26,245 nucleotides of DNA from a virus. The stretch spans positions 1 through 26,245 of the IMG/VR virus record IMGVR_UViG_3300035703_000379; one strand, 5' to 3'. This document shows positions 1 through 9,900 of this stretch, in pieces. Numbering within the stretch: the stretch's first letter is position 1; every line of letters starts with the position of its first letter. The position numbers were made by a program, and so were the translations under genes. The notes under the pieces were generated by a model that searched no databases, was not told the DNA's origin, and saw nothing but the letters and a program-made list of their open reading frames with translations.

Positions 1-99
1 AGCAAGAGTTTCAAACTCAGACTCAAAGGACTGGTTGACAGTCCAAGAAGTCATTGTCATTGGAGCAGCATCAGATTCAATCATCACAATGTAAGACAT
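1..99 (-). CDS. Unrecognised protein, N-terminal 33 residues (partial)
   Basis: The gene starts at ATG 97-99 and runs off the left edge. The visible N-terminus is MSYIVMIESDAAPMTMTSWT followed by VNQSFESEFETLA. It has a GGGGGTG ribosome binding site inside the duplicated leader. The fragment has no signal peptide or recognisable motif. Too little is visible to name a function. Confidence 0.7.
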   Translation of the reverse strand, partial: MSYIVMIESDAAPMTMTSWTVNQSFESEFETLA

Positions 100-127
100 A
101 ATTCACCCCCATGAATAACTTATCGTC
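97..127 (-). repeat. Duplicated leader, copy 2
   Basis: This is the second copy of the 31-nt leader at 467-497, with four substitutions and no indels. It again ends exactly at a start codon, here that of the gene running off the left edge. Its invariant core on the minus strand is GACGATAAG followed by TATT and ATGGGGG. Confidence 0.75.
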
Positions 128-133
128 TGAATG

Positions 134-469
134 TTAAGAAACTTGAGTAGATTCTTCAGCCCAACTGATGTTTAGTTTTAGGTCGTCGCTAACATAAACC
201 ACGTAACCATTATCCTGTAACTGCAGGACAATAGTTTTAATAAGAACCGGCAAAGTTAGTTTTTGCCTTTCTAAAATATGAGTGAAATTTTTATCTGTAG
301 TAAGTCCAGCAAAATCAGCACTTGCAGAATAAAATCCTGCATTTATTGACCTTTCTATAACGCTATAGACTTTAGGCATATACTCGTTAAGCAGCCTATC
401 TAGCTTTTCTTTTCTTTCAGGAGAATTAATAGCTTCTTGTGTTTTTTGTCTAGCTGTTTTTGCGTCCAT
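134..469 (-). CDS. Hypothetical small protein, unrecognised
   Basis: The chosen start is ATG at 469 (111 residues, MDAKTARQKT...), because a GGGGG-type site lies 7-9 nt upstream and the same leader precedes the next gene's start. A longer frame back to 499 lacks a site. The protein is helical at first (residues 5-50) and ends with LQDNGYVVYVSDDLKLNISW. This 'L-x-x-x-G-Y-x-V ... L-x-I-x-W' ending is familiar from small phage proteins of unknown function. I cannot name a role. Confidence 0.75.
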   Translation of the reverse strand: MDAKTARQKTQEAINSPERKEKLDRLLNEYMPKVYSVIERSINAGFYSASADFAGLTTDKNFTHILERQKLTLPVLIKTIVLQLQDNGYVVYVSDDLKLNISWAEESTQVS

Positions 470-497
470 AACTCGCCCCCATAAATAGCTTATCGTC
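467..497 (-). repeat. Duplicated leader, copy 1
   Basis: The 31 nt ending at the ATG of the 111-residue gene are nearly repeated 370 nt further on, at 97-127 (27 of 31 identical). Read on the minus strand both contain GACGATAAG-[C/T]-TATT, then ATGGGGG, GA and TTATG, with the final ATG as start codon and GGGGG as ribosome binding site. The coding sequences that follow are unrelated. Confidence 0.75.
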
Positions 498-513
498 ACA
501 GAATCAAATAACT

Positions 514-768
514 TTAATTAAAAACTCTTCCGCACTCAGCCCGCTGAATTAACAAAGGATTATGGCCGCGTTCAATCAATGTTTGTTTAAGTTTTCTTAA
601 AGCCAAACACCTGTTTGAGCCATGGCCAGCAAATGTTGTTGAGTCTATAGTGATAAGACACAGATGTGGGTCATAAAGAGTCGCGCAAACATCTTGCGGC
701 TCCGGGGTAGGAGCAGGACGACTAACACAACCAACCAATAAAATAAAAGATAACAAATACTTAAACAT
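514..768 (-). CDS. Small lipoprotein, possible o-spanin or surface-exclusion protein
   Basis: The 84-residue product has a signal peptide with a lipobox (MFKYLLSFILLVGC, Cys14 as lipidated residue). A Pro-rich stretch (RPAPTPEPQ, 17-25) follows, then four more cysteines (28, 37, 54, 79) that could form two disulfides. Lipobox plus Pro-rich segment resembles outer-membrane spanins (Rz1-like), but no inner-membrane spanin partner or lysis gene is visible. A superinfection-exclusion lipoprotein is equally possible. The ATG has an AGGTGA site that overlaps the stop of the upstream gene. The lipobox suggests a diderm host. Confidence 0.6.
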   Translation of the reverse strand: MFKYLLSFILLVGCVSRPAPTPEPQDVCATLYDPHLCLITIDSTTFAGHGSNRCLALRKLKQTLIERGHNPLLIQRAECGRVFN

Positions 769-776
769 AAATCACC

Positions 777-1460
777 TCATTTTTCGTTCGACTGTTCTTC
801 TAGCGCCTTCAGCGCCTCTATCCTCTTTTCGGAAGTTTCTAATAATTCTACAGTCTGGGCATCAGTCACTTGGGTTTGTGTCTGTGATTGCCCATTGTTA
901 AGAGTCAAGGTTTGATTACTGACGTTTACTAGGGGCTGTTTAGCTCCAAGCCTCATAAAAGCATCAATCTTATGGACCTCTCCAACAACTCCTAGAAACT
1001 CTTTCATTTCTTTAATGTTTTTGGGAACAAACGCAGAATCTGCTGCCGACATATCGCCGGCCAGTATTCTCTTGAGGTCGTTTTCAATAGCAATCTTTGT
1101 CATTGTAAAAATGGTGTCAATGGCTTCCTTGCCAAACACTTCCAATACAGAACCATCGGCCTGTTGATTAGCCATCTGCATTCTCATGCACCAGTTGTAT
1201 TTCAATAAGCTGCAAACAATGGTTTCGGGAAGATGTCCTGACTGTCTGGCAATTTGGGTTACAGTCCTGCCCATGGCATACACACCAAACAACGCGGCTT
1301 CTTGAGAAGGGCTAACAAACAATGTCTTTTGTTGAGAAAACGCCCTTTCGGCAATTCCACGCTCTTCGTCTGTAAGCCATTGATAATCGCGCTCGTATGC
1401 CTCTTGAAGTTCTTTCAAGACCTTTTGCTGCGCTAGTTGTTGTTCAGTGACTTTTGCCAT
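777..1460 (-). CDS. Helix-turn-helix protein, candidate terminase small subunit
   Basis: In the 227-residue product, residues 50-94 contain a helix-turn-helix pattern (GRTVTQIARQSGHLPETIVC followed by SLLKYNW). The region after it is helical and rich in Ile/Met. The C-terminal part has NIKEMKEFLGVVGEVHKIDA, then a polar QTQTQ linker and a final charged helix (209-227). An N-terminal HTH followed by helices and a flexible tail is the layout of phage small terminase subunits, which bind the packaging site. The start is close to the preceding stop with only a weak ribosome binding site. A transcriptional regulator is the main alternative. No large terminase is in the window to confirm it. Confidence 0.4.
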   Translation of the reverse strand: MAKVTEQQLAQQKVLKELQEAYERDYQWLTDEERGIAERAFSQQKTLFVSPSQEAALFGVYAMGRTVTQIARQSGHLPETIVCSLLKYNWCMRMQMANQQADGSVLEVFGKEAIDTIFTMTKIAIENDLKRILAGDMSAADSAFVPKNIKEMKEFLGVVGEVHKIDAFMRLGAKQPLVNVSNQTLTLNNGQSQTQTQVTDAQTVELLETSEKRIEALKALEEQSNEK

Positions 1461-1463
1461 ATT

Positions 1464-1880
1464 TCACATCGACCGTGATGGGTGAATTTCAGGCAAATCG
1501 GGCAAAGTTCTGACAAAATCAATTTCTGCTTCAATATTCATTGTTCTTTGAAGCATATGTCGAAACTCTTCCGACGATGCTCTATGTTTACCCACGCGCT
1601 TTCTTTTAATGTAACGCAACCAAAACCAATCAAGTCGCCCAAAGTTTTCCCATTTGTTTTCTAAAAAATCTCTGTTAATTGGGCTAACAAGAACTTTGTA
1701 ATCTTCTTCTTTTTTCTCAATAGCAACAATTGCATCATCAGCGTCAAACCATACCGCAGCAGCGACTCGCAATTTATAGATTTGAGTTGCATCCAAATCT
1801 ATTCCAAGCGTCTCGCGACGCACTATAGAGGCGAGTGTTTTAGGTTTCATTCTTGACTTTAAGTCAATAACATTACTCAT
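1464..1880 (-). CDS. Hypothetical protein, unrecognised
   Basis: The 138-residue product has no family I can name. It begins MSNVIDLKSRMKPKTLASIV and has a hydrophobic alpha/beta middle (residues 35-68). A Trp/Arg/Lys-rich segment follows (LDWFWLRYIKRKRVGKHRAS, about residues 83-102), then an acidic helix. The basic segment could contact nucleic acid. The ATG has AGAGG upstream; the stop is 3 nt before the next ATG, so the two are probably coupled. Being next to the helix-turn-helix gene and after the fibre gene, it may belong to the packaging or head side of the genome instead of the tail. Confidence 0.75.
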   Translation of the reverse strand: MSNVIDLKSRMKPKTLASIVRRETLGIDLDATQIYKLRVAAAVWFDADDAIVAIEKKEEDYKVLVSPINRDFLENKWENFGRLDWFWLRYIKRKRVGKHRASSEEFRHMLQRTMNIEAEIDFVRTLPDLPEIHPSRSM

Positions 1881-1896
1881 AAAAAACCTCTTTTTT

Positions 1897-4377
1897 TTAA
1901 ATCAATTCCCAATCGCCCGAAACTGCGTTGGCAACAAAAACATAAGACGCACCATCAGACTGAATAACAAAAGAAGCAGCAACTCCGTCAATAGTATCAG
2001 AGCCAGTCCTGACTACAGTAATTGTATTAACATATGAGTTATTTGATTTATCTTTAATAATCACTGTATGGCCGTCTCCAACTGAACTGATTGCTGGCAG
2101 TGTCAGTGTAGCAGCACCAGTTGAAGTGTCAACAGAAAGAATATGGTCTGTTGATAGTACAGAGTAAGTTCCTGAGACATCGGCTCTTTTGACAGACTGA
2201 GCACCCTGAATGCGAGTTACACTTAAAGCCTGTCCAACTTTAATATCATTGGCATTTTCAAACAAACGAGCTGCAGTTGCCGTCGAAGTCACGTCTACAT
2301 CAGTATCGTGAATCCAAACGTCTTCAATCTGAAGTCTTTGTGGGGTAGCTCTGCCTTTTGCCCCGACAACTGTTCCGTCAAAGAACACAACGTATGAAGC
2401 CGAGCCAATAGTGACTTGTTTGGCCAACATAAAGACTTGGCGGTTGTCATAGTTTCTAAGAGGGGAGTTAGTTGGTTGTCTAATTTCAAAGACGTTGGTT
2501 GTATTTACATCATCTACGCTGCCAGATGTCAAAACATATGGAGTTGCAGAATAACTGTCTGAAATTTTTACCCAAAGTTCTTGTCCCGCGCCCAATGTGA
2601 CGTTTCTGTCCATTTGATACGTAAAGATGGCGGGGTTTTGAGTTGAATCGGAATTAATGCGGTTGTTTGTCTTTCTCTTATGGAAAGAAAGATAAACAGT
2701 GCTGTCGATTGGAGAAAGAAGAGTTGGGTTAAAAGCCAATACGTTTGAGACATATGCAACATCTGGGTTTAAGACGAGAATTGGCTCTGCTGCAAAATCG
2801 TTTTGGTTTTCGTCTGTTGCTCCAGTATCAATAACTTCAATCTCTTCGCCTTCAGAAAGGTTGCCATAGTCTCTGAAATAGAAAGTAGAGCCTGTTCTGC
2901 GACCAATCCAATACCAATTTACGTCGTTGGCAGGAACATCGCCTACGCCTCTGACTTGCAAGTCGGCATTGGAGTATCTTGCCCTGAAGTATCTGAATGG
3001 CTCTGATGTCTGCGCAGGAATAACTCTGTCTAGCTCTACAGCACGGATAGTGGCATCTGATACTGTACCCTCTGTCGTAAATACAGAAGTTCCGTCATAG
3101 AGCTTTTCTACTCTGTAATAAGAAAGAATACCATCTGACTCTTTCTTAATATAGTCACCAACGGCAACTCCAATGAATAGACCGTTTCCTTCGACTGATT
3201 TAGTTGAGTCTAATCCGCCACCGGGGGAAATTGTTGGCTTCCAATCCACAGGGCTGTTGGTAAGTCTTACCTCTCTCTGTAGTGTCAGATAAAGGGAATC
3301 GCCATCGTCGATAGACGGAGAAGTAAAGTTTACGTTGCTGTAAACTCTTCCAGAAGAATATGTTCCACCGAGCTGCCACTTAACAGGGTAGCCATAATTA
3401 ATTTGCCACTGAACAGTAGAAACGCCTTCGCTGCGCAAAATATTATCAGGAACGCCTGCTGTTGTTTTGCCCCAAAAGACTGTAGCCGATGGAATAGCAA
3501 GGATTGAATGTCCTGCCTGAGAGTCAAGGAATAGGCTCAACAAGGACAGATTGATTGGGTATCCAGAAGAACTTGCCGCATCCTGATACCAAGTCGGTGT
3601 TCCCTTGATTTCTTTCAATACTGACATCGTTGCATTAAGCCAATCTTTGAATGACTTGATGCCCTTGTCGTTGAGTACAGTACCGTTGATAGTGTTAGCG
3701 TAATAAACGGATGCGGGGTCTGTACTAGAAAGTTGAGACGGAATTGAAGATGTCTGTGGCGGCTCTTGTCTGACAGTTGTATCCCAAGGATATACATAAG
3801 CAGAATCAGGAGCAGTACCGCCTGTTGCCAATCTAAAAAAGAGTTCGCGTGAGTCTACGACTGAAGTAATATCAGAAGGGCCAGTTGTAATCTTAGCAAT
3901 CTTAATAGAGTTAGGAGTAAACCCGCCAAATCTTTGAACAAGTTTAGGAACAACGACTTTTTGAGCATCTACTGTTTCTGTATACTCTGAGCCTGCGGGA
4001 GAGTCTGCAGTAATAGCCAATGAATCCCAAAAGCCTTTCGAGACAGGGCCTTCGGTAGATGTTTCGAGGACAAGCTCAAGGAAGATTTCTGAATTAGACT
4101 GTAGGGCTGCAGTCAAGTCAAGGTCTGCAGTAAGTCCCTTATAGAATGGAGCTACAGGGTTGTTTGGGCAAAAAACTAGAGAGTCTGCTACTTTAACACT
4201 AATTGTTAAACCTGACCAACCCGTAACCTCTAGACCTTTGACAACAAAAGACGTATCTCCTGTCAAAGAAATCAAGAAGTTGCGAATATCATTAATGGTA
4301 TAAGAATCAGTCGCAAGCAAATCAGGCAGGTCAACGCGCTGACCACCTAACCAGTTGACTCTTGATTGAACAGCCAT
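1897..4377 (-). CDS. Tail fibre or baseplate-attached fibre-like protein
   Basis: The 826-residue product starts with RVNWLGGQRVDLPDLLATDS and YTINDIRNFL, a baseplate-attachment type N-terminus. Long beta-rich, Ser/Thr/Asp-rich stretches follow. The final 85 residues (SVLSTDHILSVDTSTGAATL ... GDGHTVIIKDKSNNSY ... DTIDG ... YVFVANAVSGDWELI) match the small C-terminal beta domain common at the ends of phage fibres ('D-x-x-I-x-V-D-T-S ... I-T-L-P ... G-x-x-x-x-I-K-D'). It probably reaches the host surface or trimerises there. The ATG has GGAG 7 nt upstream. No intramolecular chaperone or sialidase motif was seen. It could be an adaptor that carries further fibres encoded outside the window. Confidence 0.65.
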   Translation of the reverse strand: MAVQSRVNWLGGQRVDLPDLLATDSYTINDIRNFLISLTGDTSFVVKGLEVTGWSGLTISVKVADSLVFCPNNPVAPFYKGLTADLDLTAALQSNSEIFLELVLETSTEGPVSKGFWDSLAITADSPAGSEYTETVDAQKVVVPKLVQRFGGFTPNSIKIAKITTGPSDITSVVDSRELFFRLATGGTAPDSAYVYPWDTTVRQEPPQTSSIPSQLSSTDPASVYYANTINGTVLNDKGIKSFKDWLNATMSVLKEIKGTPTWYQDAASSSGYPINLSLLSLFLDSQAGHSILAIPSATVFWGKTTAGVPDNILRSEGVSTVQWQINYGYPVKWQLGGTYSSGRVYSNVNFTSPSIDDGDSLYLTLQREVRLTNSPVDWKPTISPGGGLDSTKSVEGNGLFIGVAVGDYIKKESDGILSYYRVEKLYDGTSVFTTEGTVSDATIRAVELDRVIPAQTSEPFRYFRARYSNADLQVRGVGDVPANDVNWYWIGRRTGSTFYFRDYGNLSEGEEIEVIDTGATDENQNDFAAEPILVLNPDVAYVSNVLAFNPTLLSPIDSTVYLSFHKRKTNNRINSDSTQNPAIFTYQMDRNVTLGAGQELWVKISDSYSATPYVLTSGSVDDVNTTNVFEIRQPTNSPLRNYDNRQVFMLAKQVTIGSASYVVFFDGTVVGAKGRATPQRLQIEDVWIHDTDVDVTSTATAARLFENANDIKVGQALSVTRIQGAQSVKRADVSGTYSVLSTDHILSVDTSTGAATLTLPAISSVGDGHTVIIKDKSNNSYVNTITVVRTGSDTIDGVAASFVIQSDGASYVFVANAVSGDWELI

Positions 4378-4412
4378 GTGATTACTCCATTAGACTCAAT
4401 GCGCTGATTTTA

Positions 4413-6944
4413 CTATTCATAAGGCTTAATACTTTCGTCGGCAAAACGCAGCTCTGGATACAATACATCTTCTGTAACGAAAACGCCAGCGGAAATCACC
4501 GCTTTGATAATTTCAAAGAAAGAATCTCGCGCTTTTGATGTTCCTGTTAAAAATGGCTGAAACATCGCGCCGTTAACCGAAGGACTGAATGGTGTAAGCT
4601 GCTTGACCTGTCTAACCGTTGCTCCATTTTCATGAGAAAACTTAAATGTATAGGCTGGGTCTATTACAATTTGATTTCCTGAAAGAGCTAAGTATCGAAC
4701 CGGGCCTTCTTCTGTGGCTGTGCCATAATCAAATACAACGTAACCGCCCTCAAAGGAGAAGTCTGCTGCTGAGTCAACCAAAGCAATAACGCCGCTTTCG
4801 CCCTTTAAAATACGAGCATTTGTGTTTGTGCCGACATTTGAAGGCAAGTATTTATAGACAAAACCCTGTGGGTCATAAATATAAGAACCTAAAAATAAAG
4901 GACTTTCTGGCTGAACATAATCTACGGCAATCATTTCAAGGCCATTTAAAAACATTGCTTGGTTATTTTGAGACGCTTTATCAAAATAATAGGTCGTGTT
5001 TGAGCCGCCCCAATGTACCTCTGTTGTTTGAATTTTCACATTAGAGGCTATAACCTGATTAGGGATAACAGACCAGTCATCAACAATATCAAAATCTACG
5101 CTGTTTGTTCCTACACTGGAGACAACGTGAACTCGTGCTTTTAACTGCTGCCATGCATAAGAGTTAAACACACTGGCCGTTCCGTCTTCATATAGCTTAA
5201 ACTTTTTACCAACAAAACCTAACTTAGACAGATTTAGGGCCGAGGTAGACGAATATTGCAGCCTGTATTTTTTATTACCAAGAGCATATAGGATAGCTGT
5301 TGATGACGGAGGGGGCGCAATATTCTTTTGATTAATCTTAAAAGAAATCTTAGTGGGAGAGATAATCTTATTAACAGTCCATGTGCCGTTAAGGTTAAGG
5401 CTGTTGGCAGGGTTGGTTGTAGCCGAATTGATGATAATTTGAGAGTTTTGAATTAATCCGTGACGATAATCAAATTCCAACTCAACCATATCAGAATCAA
5501 AGTCACAGAAAAATGGATTAGCAACTCCGACTAACGCAGGGCTTGTGTAAGGTAAAACAGCATATTCTTCGGATGTATCGAGAGCCATAATCCCATTTGT
5601 GGTATTGATACTCAATATTTTAAATTTTTTCTTAGAATAATCTGCTGTAAGCATTGGAGATTCTAATACAAACGTAGTTCCTTGCGGAGGCAACTGTATG
5701 CTAGTTGCCACGCTAATCTTGAGGGATGAGCGAGTAAAGTCCTGAACAGGATGGTTGATGCCATAAATATGCCATGCGCCCTCAAGGAAGCGCTTGACGA
5801 TAGGAGGAACCGCTGGCACTGTAATTGCCAACTCATCATCAGTCATTTCACTTAAATAAGAAAAGGCAGATTGTTCATAAACTCTATGAGGTACGTTTTC
5901 TGTAAAGATAACATCTCTTGGAGAAAGCTGAAGTAACTCACCCTGATTGTTGATAGGAAGTCTTAAATACTTGTTTCTTATTTTAAAGTAATCATACCCC
6001 ATTTCTATAATTTCATAAGTGCCGTTCAATACAGAATAGTTACCTTGAATGAGGTTTACGGCAACCGTAACTAGGTTACCGTTATTATCAATAACGTCGT
6101 CTCCAAAAATGTCCTGAATAGGAATATTAACAGTGCCGCTTGCCCCTACGTCAAATTGATTTCTAATTGTGACAATATCTCCGACTTTTGTCAAAAAGAC
6201 GGACGGTAGCGGTCCGCTTTGATACGTAAAAGTAATAATGTCTGAATAGTCGGCAACTTTAGATATTAGCCAACGTGTTTGAACTGTATTGGTTGTTGGA
6301 ATAACATTAGGGAACAGTAAAAGGTTTTGTAGTGTTCCGCCAGTCACTTGAATGATTTCATTCGGGCCAGAACCACTGGCTATCAATCTTATTTTGTTTT
6401 TGCCAATAGCTCTGTCATAAAAAACAGCAGCAATATAATGGTCTTGAATTGAGTTTATGTAGGTGGCCAGCTCAGATGCCGTAATGTTTTTTAGATTAGA
6501 GAACATAGTAGAGTCAATAGTGAGTCTATGTTCCGCTTCGCGAGTTTTAACAATAAGGTCGTCGCCTTCTCTAAGGCGATATGGCTCAGCCTGAGCGCAT
6601 ACAATGTTTGGACGCGACAATGGCTGAGAAAAATAAATCTCCATAATCTGAATAAGCAGCGCAAGGGTTGTCTTGGGCTGGTTAATCATAAGAGGAGCTA
6701 GTGGCTTAAGACCTTCGACGTTAAGGCCGGCATCTCTTGGAAGATAAAATCCATTTCGAGCCGCCAGTTTAAACACATACTCGGCATCGGCTGTAGTAAA
6801 AAAGAACTGATTTTGAGCATATTCTGAGTATTGCTCAAGTTGAGAAACAATCTCATCAGCGCCGTCGAGAAAGGCATTAAGAGCAGGGGCTTGCTCTTTA
6901 TTTGGCCTAGCCACTAATGGCAAGTATTGACGAACATTTGACAT
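4413..6944 (-). CDS. Baseplate wedge protein in tail-protein-I/gp7 position
   Basis: The 843-residue product follows the baseplate J gene with a 2-nt gap, the position of gpI in P2-type and gp7 in T4-type clusters. Residues 1-110 are helical (YLPLVARPNKEQAPALNAFL, GFYLPRDAGL, TTLALLIQIMEIYFSQP) and resemble the start of tail protein I. Residues 123-213 hold a domain (ITASELATYINSI ... IRLIASGSGPNEIIQV ... LQNLLLFPNV) also present in the baseplate J protein. The remainder is beta-rich with no recognised motif. The start has only a weak GGACAG site next to the upstream stop, so coupling to baseplate J translation is likely. A wedge role linking the ring to fibres is inferred from position. Confidence 0.5.
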   Translation of the reverse strand: MSNVRQYLPLVARPNKEQAPALNAFLDGADEIVSQLEQYSEYAQNQFFFTTADAEYVFKLAARNGFYLPRDAGLNVEGLKPLAPLMINQPKTTLALLIQIMEIYFSQPLSRPNIVCAQAEPYRLREGDDLIVKTREAEHRLTIDSTMFSNLKNITASELATYINSIQDHYIAAVFYDRAIGKNKIRLIASGSGPNEIIQVTGGTLQNLLLFPNVIPTTNTVQTRWLISKVADYSDIITFTYQSGPLPSVFLTKVGDIVTIRNQFDVGASGTVNIPIQDIFGDDVIDNNGNLVTVAVNLIQGNYSVLNGTYEIIEMGYDYFKIRNKYLRLPINNQGELLQLSPRDVIFTENVPHRVYEQSAFSYLSEMTDDELAITVPAVPPIVKRFLEGAWHIYGINHPVQDFTRSSLKISVATSIQLPPQGTTFVLESPMLTADYSKKKFKILSINTTNGIMALDTSEEYAVLPYTSPALVGVANPFFCDFDSDMVELEFDYRHGLIQNSQIIINSATTNPANSLNLNGTWTVNKIISPTKISFKINQKNIAPPPSSTAILYALGNKKYRLQYSSTSALNLSKLGFVGKKFKLYEDGTASVFNSYAWQQLKARVHVVSSVGTNSVDFDIVDDWSVIPNQVIASNVKIQTTEVHWGGSNTTYYFDKASQNNQAMFLNGLEMIAVDYVQPESPLFLGSYIYDPQGFVYKYLPSNVGTNTNARILKGESGVIALVDSAADFSFEGGYVVFDYGTATEEGPVRYLALSGNQIVIDPAYTFKFSHENGATVRQVKQLTPFSPSVNGAMFQPFLTGTSKARDSFFEIIKAVISAGVFVTEDVLYPELRFADESIKPYE

Positions 6945-6946
6945 TT

Positions 6947-9900
6947 TTACTGTCCAACATTGATGTTTGTTGCCGGGTCAATAACGACTGCCTTTTCATT
7001 ATCTGCTACTGGGATTCTTCCGTCAACTGCGAGAGGCAGAGTTTCAATAATTTCTACTGAAGTCACTCCCGGAATATCTTGAACAATACTAATAAGCTCA
7101 CTGAGAATAACAGCCTGTCCAAGACCAAGACTACTTACAAAAGAAGCAATTGCTGAACGCACTACGGCGGCAATCGTATTGATTGAAATACCGTCGCGTG
7201 TTCTAACTCTGAATGTCACCGCAATAGAGCGAGGAATTGGTGGCAATACGGACACGTCTGTACCTGTAGCCTTAATTCCGGGATAACGGCTAATAGACGT
7301 AGGTACGCCATCAACTGTTCTCTGTGCTTCTCGAATCAAGCCACCGAAAATCTTATATCCGTCGATGCCTGTCTTGGGAGCGGTTTCATATCCAAGTTTA
7401 TGAACACATGCAATTTCTGTACCAAGAGAGTTTGAAATCTTTTGGTATGACTTTGCAGGAGCCAAATACAACTGTGAGTTTTCTGTGTTCTTGGGGTCGA
7501 TAGACCATCCCTGAACAAGGCGGAATGCAGAGAACGGAGTCTTCTCGATAAAACCAATATTTTCTTCGTTTGCTGCAGAAATAATAATCTGCAAAGGCGT
7601 TGGAGGAGCGCCATTAGGCATTTCAAATTCAATGTATTGGCAAATATCAGCCGATGGGCCATAAAAGCCAATCTCTGTTACAGTCCATGTTCCTGTTAGT
7701 GCGGTTGGGAACCAGTTTGTTGACCCCTGCGCACCAGAGGCTATTGATAGCTTGCAGCCGGGAATGACTGACTCAGCATCAACAATACGTACTGGACGAG
7801 GGTCAATAGTGTAATCTAGTGGGTCAGTGTCTGCAACTTCAACCTGCTTACCCCACCAAACTTTACCAATTTCATTTGTATTTCTTGTTTGAGTATCATA
7901 CACAACATCTTCAATTGGAAGGATTGGGTTATACAAAATGACTGAGTTTTTGCCATCGTGAGCAACTATTTGATATTGGCCATCGGCTCCTGAGCCAAAA
8001 CCATTCAAGAACACATAATCATCTGAGTTCACACCACACTCGGCCAATAGCATAGTGTCAGTTGCATAGTCGGGAGCGGTGACGTTGTCCGATGTATTTG
8101 ACAACATCAAGGCCGAGAACCCATCAGACAATCTCTTCAAGATACCGTATGAATAGACACCGGCAATCGCTTCTGCGTGTGTTCCCTGAGTTGATACATC
8201 GCCTAAGACTTCAACGCCTTGGGGGCCGGCTTTATAGTTTGTCTTAATGTTCTTCTCTGTATAGACAGTAGGAACAAAGACAAGGTCTGTTGCCGCAGCA
8301 AGAACTAGGGCATGGTTTTGTGTTAAGTCGGGGGCGATAACAACAATGCTCGTTGGGTCATTAACTTGAACGACTGGGTAACCGGGGTAGCCACTGAGGC
8401 CGTACTGATTACTGTAGAGACTGCTGCTCATAACAAGGTTGCTGTTGAGGGCGGGGCAATTAACTTCAGCGGGGAATCCAGCCGAACGAACATACATCAT
8501 ATCGCCAATACGTGCCGACAGTGTTCCTGCAGAGCATGTAACTGTAGCTAGGCCAACAGAGGGGGTGTCGTATGTCACGTTAATTGTTGTGCCAGCGGTT
8601 AAAGGTTCTACTGCGGTAACCGTAATTCCCGCAATCGTACCTGACTGTCCATTTCTCATGAAATACAAGCGACCGTGAGTTGAGTCAGCTTGTTCATAAA
8701 TAATGTTTGTACCTACTCTAAACCATGTCTTTTCGTTTTCCGTATTTGCCGCAGTTCGATTGGCAACCGGGGAAGCAACGCGGAATGGCCTAAGCATATC
8801 AGTTGTCAGGCCATTTGTGACACGGACAACCGAATCTTTGGGAAGTTGTTTTGTCTGGGCGGTCAACAATGGGAAGTATGCCGAGCCGTTTTCAGAAGAT
8901 GCAGCGTCCAACGCAACTGTCTTATAGTTGTTTGCAAGAGTGTCTTTAGGATAAACGGCTCCGCTTGTGCCCCTGAGCTTGGAAGAAATCTGAATCTTGC
9001 TTGCACCTTCGGCGCGAGCGATGTCGGCTTGAATAGGCAACGAAGACGCTGGAGCAAAGTTTGCCCATCGGTTAAAAGTAGCTGCGTTGGTTGGCATAAG
9101 GTAAACCTCTTCGCCAATTGACGAATAAGATGTACCAAGGATTGCATTGCCGCTTGGGAAGATAGAGTCGGCAGATTGGGCTGTAGCTTTGATTTCATTT
9201 AATGTTGAGTTGTAGTCATAAATCGAACAACCCTCTGAGCGGTTTGCTGAGAATACATGGAACAGCAAAGCCGCCGCTGGAGTTGTAATAGAAGCAGGCA
9301 GCGATGCTGTATTTGTGTAGTTGATGTAAGTAGAGCGCGGCACTTCCGGCGGATTTGGAATTAAAACGTCGGTTGTGTCTAACCCTAAAGTTTCGGCACT
9401 AACAATGGGGGTGTCTGGCAAATAAGCATTAATGGCGTCGGCCAAGTCTTTAAGTGACTTGGGCGCGGTCGGGAAAGATTGCAACTGATACTGAGACGCA
9501 TTAAAGACTGTGGTGACAGCGGCTGCTGCAGAAAGTCCCGTGTAGTTGGGTACACGAATGGTAATTTCTGCTGCAGATGGCTTGGCAACAATTGGCCATA
9601 CGCCGATTGGCATTGATGTTGCTGTCTGTGTACCCAATACTTGTAACAAGTTGTTTGCGGTATATGGGCCCGCAAACGCGCCGTCTGTTTGGTCTGCTCC
9701 GCCGCTTGTGTAAATAAGGTTAAATGTGTTTTTTCCGCCTGTAAAAAATACTTTTGCAAAAGTCAACAAATAAATAGATGGGCTGGTAGAGTAACTAGAA
9801 CTTGTGATTGCTCCGGGTAGAGCAGCATCCAATAAGGATGGCAAGCTAGAAAGAGGATATGTTGTATTACCCAAAAGGTTGATTGTGATTTCTCTTGTTG

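Noticed and set aside
8690-9121. A 143-codon plus-strand frame inside the giant baseplate gene
   Set aside because: It is antisense to a clear coding region, is one of several overlapping frames there, and has no recognisable domain.
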